Assembly (NCBI GenBank): GCA_022264855.1
Contig: JABYQU010000041.1
Span: forward strand, 124,001 to 188,000
From: Lenzites betulinus
Taxonomy: Eukaryota; Basidiomycota; Agaricomycetes; Polyporales; Polyporaceae
Direction: 5' to 3'
Length of the DNA: 64,000 nt
The position numbers and the translations under genes were made by a program. Shown in pieces: positions 59,342 through 64,000 of this stretch. The stretch's first letter is position 1, and each line of letters starts with the position of its first letter. The notes below the pieces were generated by a model. The model had not been told where the DNA came from. It did no database searches and worked only from the letters and a program-made list of their open reading frames with translations.

Positions 59342-61436
59342 CTAGACCTTGGACTCCCGCTTCTTGAACATCATCGTGGCGTTCGGGTTGGGAAGGATGC
59401 TCAGCCCATCAAAGGTCGGACCCAGCGGGCGGCCGTCGCCACCGAGCTTGAAGTCGTAGTTGAGAATGATGTATGTGAGCATCGCCTTCAGCTCATTAGC
59501 GGCAAAGAACCTTCCCGGGCTGTCAAGTGTGGATCGGCGTGATCAGCGCTTCAGTGTACGCTCCCGAGATAGACGTTTTAATGCCTACCATGCGTGTTTC
59601 CCGTGGCCGAACGGCATGTACTCAACGGACGTGTTGACGAGCTGATGCTTGACGCGGTCCTCACCCGAATCCCCGCGCATGCGGGAAAAACGGAACGGGT
59701 CGAATACTTCCGGGTTCTCATAGATGTCGCCGTCGTGGTGAATGTCGTAAGATGTCGCGAGGAGGGCAGTACCTTCCGGGAGGAAGGTTCCGTCACGCAA
59801 GGTCAGGTCCTTCATGACCCTACGGCTAAGAGAAGCTGCGATACCCAACTCAGTCAACCGCTTTCACATGGATGATAGGCGTGCGTACCGAGGGAAAGGC
59901 CTTGGTGGCGCTGGAACTCCTTCAAAAGGCTGTCGAGTTTCCACATCTTCGCCATCGCAGCCTTCGTCCAACCTTCCTCCCTGATAACCTCCTCGACTTC
60001 CTGACGTATAGGCTCAATGCACTCGGGGTGCTCGGCAAGGCGTAGGAGAGAAAGGCTCCCGCTCTTGATAGATGTGTGAGCTTTCTTACTAAATAGGAGT
60101 GTTTACCAAACGTACCAGTGAAGACGTGTGGATCGCGGCGAAGTTCGTAACCATGACACGGTCCGATATCGTCTTGAGTTTAGCGTCAGCGTGCTCCGAG
60201 TCGATGTACCACTGCAGCAGGTCGTTCTGCCAAAAGGTCAAAAAATATTCACAGTGCAGCGCGTACGATGCGAAGATCCACATACCGGTTTGTCGGGCCA
60301 GTCATCTCCCCACTTCTCCGCCATACTCTTGCGCTGGTCGATAGTCGGCTTCAACTTCTCAGCACTTCGCCGTAGTCCACGCCTTCCGAGGCTATAGATC
60401 CTGCTGACAAAGCTTCGGGAGGAAGAGTTAGCCGCCTGAGTGTAATGTACATGAGGTGATGGATACGAACCCCTTCATGGATTGCGGGAAGTTATCGAGC
60501 GTGTCCTTGTCTTTCATGACATCGATGGCGAATTGAACTGCAAGATCGAGGTACTCTTCGTCGTGGCCTGTAACAGCAGCTGGTGTGAACTACAGTGGCG
60601 CATAACAGGCATGAACACGTACACAGAGGCAAGCCAACAAACACGCGTGCACTTGCACGGGCAACAATATGCTGTAGAGCACCTAGTACGTTGATCTCGA
60701 CCCAACCTATGTGTTCGTTTTGTTTAGTGCACACTCTATTCGACATTGCACAATTGATCGAATAGCGTACCTTCAGAAGCCCCAGGGATGTTGTGGGGTA
60801 TCGCCTGTTCCAGCTCCTCAACGACGCTCGGCATTATCGTGGGCAGAACCCGGGTCAGCTTCTCTCGGATTGTATCGATATGGAACGGGTTGCCCATAAC
60901 ATCGGGGTCCATAATGTGCTTGAGTTGCATCGTCTGCGCTCCAAGCGTTAGCCTGAGGGCAGCTATCCATGGTGGACATAACACTTACGTCTTCGACGCT
61001 CTCGCTGAACGACATCTCGGCATCGGGCCTCCTCCGGACATCTTCGATCAAGTCGCGTCCGGAGATGAAGACCACCCAGCGATCCCACATGGCCACCTTG
61101 AACGGCTTGCCGGGATACTGGAAAGGCGTTAATCAATACAGTCTCGGGGTGCCGAGAATGCGGCTACTATACCTTGCGATATCCCTCTGCAAGGACCTCT
61201 TTCGCATTGCGCGAAAATTTGGCCGCACCGATATACGATAGCAGTGGGAGGGAGCTACTGCCCACTGTGGGGATGTGGTACAACTACACAGAGAGATAGA
61301 TAGTCAGTTTCCCAGGCACGGAGTGAGGTATTATAAAGCTCGGACATACCGGATGGAGACGCCATGCGATCAGATATAGCACGACGAAACCGGCGACCCC
61401 AGTCCAAACGTTGAGGAAACTAGCTGTGTCTATCAT
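59342..61436 (-). CDS. Cytochrome P450 monooxygenase, copy 3
   Basis: Third member of the same P450 family. The ATG at 61436 opens MIDTASFLNVWTGVAGFVVL, a membrane anchor. Exons continue PFKVAMWDRWVVFISGRDLI, EDVRRRPDAEMSFSESVED, FVGLPLC joined to HDEEYLDL, KPNDLLQWYIDSEHADAK and NFAAIHTSS (I-helix). ExxR is KEFQR, followed by LRDGTFLPEGTALLATSYD, FDPFRFSRMR, FGHGKHACPGRFFA (Cys codon split by an intron at about 59588-59522) and FKLGGDGRPLGP, ending MMFKKRESKV with TAG at 59342. In the exon after the I-helix the conserved THAIYHLAE of the other two copies has become SLSLLRLAE. Otherwise intact. It precedes copy 2 in the same direction, so the two form a tandem pair. Confidence 0.92.
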
Positions 61437-61499
61437 GGCTGGTTTACACCGAGCGAGGGGTCGTTGGGTGTGAGAAGTCCGTCTCGCAAAGTCTGGGAG

Positions 61500-61506
61500 T
61501 TATATA
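61500..61506 (-). promoter_or_regulatory. TATA box of P450 copy 3
   Basis: TATATAA on the minus strand, 64 bases before the ATG at 61436. Confidence 0.55.
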
Positions 61507-62591
61507 CATCCCCACGCCAGCGGTTCTTTCGACCAATACGGACAGAACGCACGCCTTCTACACTTCTTAACGAGCGGCCGCATGGGGCCCCGGGTAGATG
61601 CGCGTAACGAGCATTTGCTCATCGGGCAAACGTGAATGCGCAGGGGCCGTGGATCCGACAAGCGAGTCACAGGCCGCTTTCCAACGTCGTGTTTCGAAAA
61701 AGCGGGAACTCACTTCCCGCTGCGGGCACTCGCGTCCAACGAGCTCCACTGAGCGCGACAGCGGCATCACGGCGCGCATCAGGGTCTGACTGTACCTCAA
61801 GCCGATCTGCGAGCGCGACGTAGGGGAGTCAGTGTTTGTCGATATTCTCGGCCACGGACGGGGAAGGGACTGACTCGGTCTGGGATTTGCTGGTGCATAT
61901 GTAGCCCGCTCAACCCCCTTGCGGGAATGTGGATGACTTCCAATCCGTAACTTATGATGGAATCTCACGAGGCGAGGGCCTGCGCGCGACGAATGACTTC
62001 GTGGTTCCGGCTTCGCTGACAGCGGACTCGCATATCGTGGTTCTCAGCGCTCTTTCTGAGAGTTTGCGAGAGAGACTTCAGTCATTTGTATGGACAACGT
62101 GTTCTGTAACTGGCCGCTCCAAGGCCGGTGCAGGGATCGCAGCTGGACGCACACGCGCGTGTATGACCTGCAGAGGAGCATGGAATGTTCAATGATCAGC
62201 CCTTCTTACGCTTATCCTGGGATCGATTGAAGTCAAATGCACGTACAAGCCGCGTCAATGAACAGATCAGTTAGCGATGGGCCGGCGCAGCGATAACGGT
62301 AATCAGAAAACACAAAGCATGAACCCACCGGGACACTGACACTGGCCGTCCGGGGCGTTACGGGCCCTTCGGGGCGAGCACGTACAACCTTCGACGTAGG
62401 GCTGCGCCGCCAACCCGTGTCACAGGGTGAGAGCGCGTAGACAGATCGTGCTTCGAGCGGGATGCGGTGAGCGGAGGCATGTGGCTAGCAACACGCTCCA
62501 CGCCGCTTCCAGGCTGTCCATTAGCCAAAACAGCAGGCTGATATACAAATCAACGCCTCAACGCTATCTCAACGTTCCAGCGAAGTAAATC
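61507..62591. other. Intergenic, no gene recognised
   Basis: About 1.1 kb between P450 copy 3 and the PY-motif membrane protein. Overlapping frames at 61567-62195 look like chance. Nothing supported. Confidence 0.5.
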
Positions 62592-63511
62592 TCAACCCTT
62601 TACTGAGGCTTCCGTTCCGGCAGAGGGAGGCTGCGGTGGAGTAGCCTCGGAGCTGTCGGCGTCCGTCTCTTCCGAGTCCATCTCAGGGTTGTCGTCATCG
62701 TATGGAGGCGGAAGGGTGCTACCCATGGAGGCTCCTCGACCTTCCTGTCGCCTTGTGGGAAACGCCCTGTAGCTGAAGGTTTCGGAGTCGTTCGTCGGGG
62801 AGGAGATGCAAGACGCGCTGTGTGGGGATACGGAAATGTGGAGGCTCGATTCCCCAATTGTCAAGGCGGTGGGTGGAGGGCGGGACGCGCTGGTCGCTTC
62901 ACCGCCGATGGTTAGGCCCTGAATAGAGTATATAGAGAAGCGGGCGATTTCGGGGGACTCTGTCACATCGCACGACGGACGTCAGCGTGTGTTGGGAAAT
63001 AAACTGAAGACGCAAAAGTTTTTTCACCTTGTTGGCTATCCGTCTCCACGAATCTGGAGACAGTCATGGCCGCGGCGGTGCATGGTGTGAAAGAGTGGTG
63101 GGCGGCAGTGTAAGTGGGGCGCCTGCGCATGCGCAGGATGACGTGCAGAAGCGTTATGACAAGAAGTAGCAGCACAGCTGCTAGGACGAATCCGGCGAGG
63201 GCGAGGGCGAAGAACATTGATTGATCATTGTGCGCAGGTGGGGCGGCGGTAACGACGGTTGTCTGCGTGGTTGTGGCAAAAATAGTGACGGGGGCGGTAG
63301 TGTGCGTATCATTCGCGGAGAGCTCGACGGCGGTGGGAGTCGACACTGTCATGTCGAGGGCCGTATTTACTGTCGTCACAGTCCGTGTCCATGTTGACGA
63401 GGACTGAACATCCCCAAGACCAGTCGTAGTCACTTTGGTGACTGGGTTTCGCGCACTTCCCGATGTATCGGCACTACTTGACGACGTTTCCGCGATACGA
63501 AGCACAGACAT
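62592..63511 (-). CDS. Single-pass membrane protein with cytoplasmic PY motif
   Basis: Two clear exons. The first, from ATG 63511, gives MSVLRIAETSSSSADTSGSA, a Ser/Thr-rich outer part with one NDT site, a strong membrane helix (FALALAGFVLAAVLLLLVIT, about residues 105-125) and the stop-transfer HVILRMRRRPTY. An intron with a GTGAAA donor and GACAG acceptor (about 63029-62960) joins DSQQ to ESPEIARFSIYSIQGLTI. The tail is Ser/Pro-rich and has LPPPYDDDNPEMDSEET, a PPxY motif of the kind bound by WW domains of Nedd4/Rsp5 ligases. No signal peptide is seen; an upstream exon from ATG 63686, spliced with a GTACGT donor, keeps the frame but is strongly basic. The true N-terminus is therefore open. 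No family recognised. Confidence 0.7.
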
Positions 63512-64000
63512 TGAACGTGTCCATCTGACAATTGTTCGCTTTAGTATGACCTCTCACAACGCCCATCAAGTGGGATTTTGCAACAACCACCCAGACGTAC
63601 CTCGGCGGGCGCATCTTGGACCGGATACGTCGGATTCGAGAAGTTGTGGTGGGCTTACGAGACGTGCACCTGTGTAGCTTCACCATGTGATTGCGTCCTC
63701 CCCTCTTTAGCTGCGAGAGGGGGGCTCGCATAGAGCATCTGGCAGGTTTGCGTCTACATTCGTAGCTCTATTCGGAGGATATAATAGCAGATCCCAAAGA
63801 CCTGTCACGAAGGCGCTTGCAAGCAGAAGACAGCCAACAAGTGCTCAAAGAGATTGCTGGGACTCAATGTGGTAGATATATGCTGTCGCTTGCCGCTCGA
63901 GAACTTGCGTATTCTATCTCAGCATCTCCGCATGTCAATAGCAATGCCCACCGTAATTTGAAAGGGGACGCACGGCGGGTAGAGGACTACTAGTTGCCAT
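63512..64000. other. Right edge, possible 5' exon of the preceding gene
   Basis: Holds a candidate upstream exon (63607-63686, minus) of the PY-motif protein and its likely promoter. Nothing else recognised up to the edge. Confidence 0.4.

Overview
This window looks like a piece of a mushroom-forming basidiomycete (Agaricomycete, probably polypore-like) nuclear genome. It is gene dense and moderately GC rich. Nearly every gene is cut by many short GT-AG introns of about 45-80 bases. The gene content is typical of that group: a class I hydrophobin, DUF6533- and DUF6534-type membrane proteins, multi-intron P450s, a 2OG-Fe(II) oxygenase of the large fungal type, and a GH5 exo-glucanase. All gene models are spliced by eye from conserved protein frames, so exon edges are approximate unless stated.

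Layout. 0-2.2 kb: NIPA-type Mg2+ transporter (-), cut by the left edge. 3.9-6.0 kb: P450 (+). 6.6-8.6 kb: PEHE-like nuclear protein (-). 8.9-10.9 kb: NAF1 (-). 10.9-17.9 kb: a decayed tandem duplication of a head-to-head pair, NAF1 and a 2OG oxygenase, in which each copy kept a different gene. 19.9-25.7 kb: a convergent pair of seven-helix-like DUF6534/DUF6533 proteins. 27.4 kb: hydrophobin. 28.8 kb: mitochondrial EF-Ts. 30.1-30.7 kb: a 574-bp hAT-like MITE with intact 8-bp target duplications. 31.7 kb: taxilin with an inserted SUMO-like domain. 34.0-35.7 kb: UDP-GlcNAc pyrophosphorylase (-). 37.5 kb: GH5 exo-beta-1,3-glucanase. 40-41 kb: a short Zn(II)2Cys6 regulator (-) visible only after splicing. 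42-46.7 kb: a single-pass membrane protein, a small membrane protein, riboflavin synthase and a Ser/Pro-rich coiled-coil protein. 47.1-54.3 kb: class I myosin and, directly upstream on the same strand, its UCS-domain chaperone. 54.4 kb: TRM6. 56.4-61.4 kb: two more P450s (-), same family as the first. 62.6-63.7 kb: a PY-motif membrane protein.

How genes relate. UAP1 makes the chitin precursor and the GH5 enzyme trims beta-1,3-glucan, so both act on the cell wall; class I myosin and its UCS chaperone drive cortical actin and endocytosis next to that wall. The three P450s share intron positions, including one inside the codon of the heme-ligand cysteine, so they descend from one ancestor. No CRISPR, rRNA or tRNA was recognised, and no complete transposon.
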